In this document: positions 5,158 to 5,213 of the stretch, piece after piece
How positions within the stretch are numbered: position 1 is the first letter of the stretch
Layout of the letters: each line of letters opens with the position of its first letter
Assembly: GCA_031258375.1 (NCBI GenBank)
Contig: JAIRMX010000058.1
Span: forward strand, 1 to 5,213
Direction: 5' to 3'
Length of the DNA stretch: 5,213 nucleotides
From: Elusimicrobiota bacterium
Lineage (GTDB): Bacteria > Elusimicrobiota > Elusimicrobia > Elusimicrobiales > Elusimicrobiaceae
Made by a program: the position numbers and the translations under genes
The notes under the pieces: model-generated
Seen by the model: only the letters and a program-made list of their open reading frames with translations
Told to the model about the DNA's origin: nothing
Database searches by the model: none

Positions 5158-5213
5158 TTAAGTTCGGCTAAAAGCTTTGTTGCCGTTTGTGGACATCCAG
5201 CGCTCAAAGATTT
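5158..5213 (-). CDS. C-terminal end of an unidentified minus-strand gene (runs off right edge)
   Basis: The terminator at 5094-5124 implies a minus-strand gene entering from the right. The frame favoured here ends ...FERWMSTNGNKAFSRT with TAA at 5160..5158, 33 bases before the hairpin, and its codons look more like those of the neighbours. A second open frame ends ...ATKLLAELKMIILY with TAA at 5141..5139 and cannot be excluded. A third frame is closed. Only about 17 residues are visible, and I recognise no family. Confidence 0.35.
   Translation of the reverse strand, partial: IFERWMSTNGNKAFSRT

Overview
The window is bacterial chromosome with moderate-to-low GC. It is dense in AAA, TTT and GCG codons, has short intergenic gaps, and contains no rRNA, tRNA, CRISPR array or recognisable transposase. 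I cannot name the taxon from sequence alone. The codon style and gene content would fit a small-genome anaerobe such as an Elusimicrobiota or similar lineage, but this is a low-confidence inference.

Left part (1-2237, minus strand): a glycolate/D-lactate oxidase-type operon. The first gene encodes a 673-residue protein in which a complete GlcD-type flavoprotein (about residues 1-458) is fused to a shortened GlcE-like FAD-binding domain (about 461-673). The second gene, a GlcF-like iron-sulfur subunit, starts inside the last codons of the first (23-bp overlap), has a good ribosome binding site, and runs off the left edge. Together they would oxidise a 2-hydroxy acid and pass the electrons through flavin and iron-sulfur centres to a membrane acceptor.

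Middle (2238-3505, plus strand): a 45-bp divergent promoter region separates that operon from a two-gene plus-strand unit. This unit encodes a PPP-family (Shewanella-like type) metallophosphatase and, 11 bp later, a short single-domain MazG nucleotide pyrophosphohydrolase. Each divergent gene has a perfect TATAAT hexamer 5-6 nt before its ATG, so both may be transcribed as leaderless mRNAs.

Right part (3506-5213): a convergent gap with weak hairpins, then a minus-strand orphan AAA ATPase of the DUF4143 family with intact Walker motifs and a PD-(D/E)xK-like C-terminus. The 300-bp gap upstream of it holds the window's most structured DNA: a 37-nt near-perfect palindrome next to the ATPase promoter, a pair of 13-bp direct repeats, a GC-rich 8-bp inverted repeat, and a strong intrinsic terminator for a minus-strand gene whose last codons lie at the right edge.

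I see no defence island, toxin-antitoxin pair or obviously new multi-gene system. The points most worth a second look are the GlcD-GlcE fusion, the paired -10 boxes that abut their start codons, and the palindrome upstream of the ATPase.
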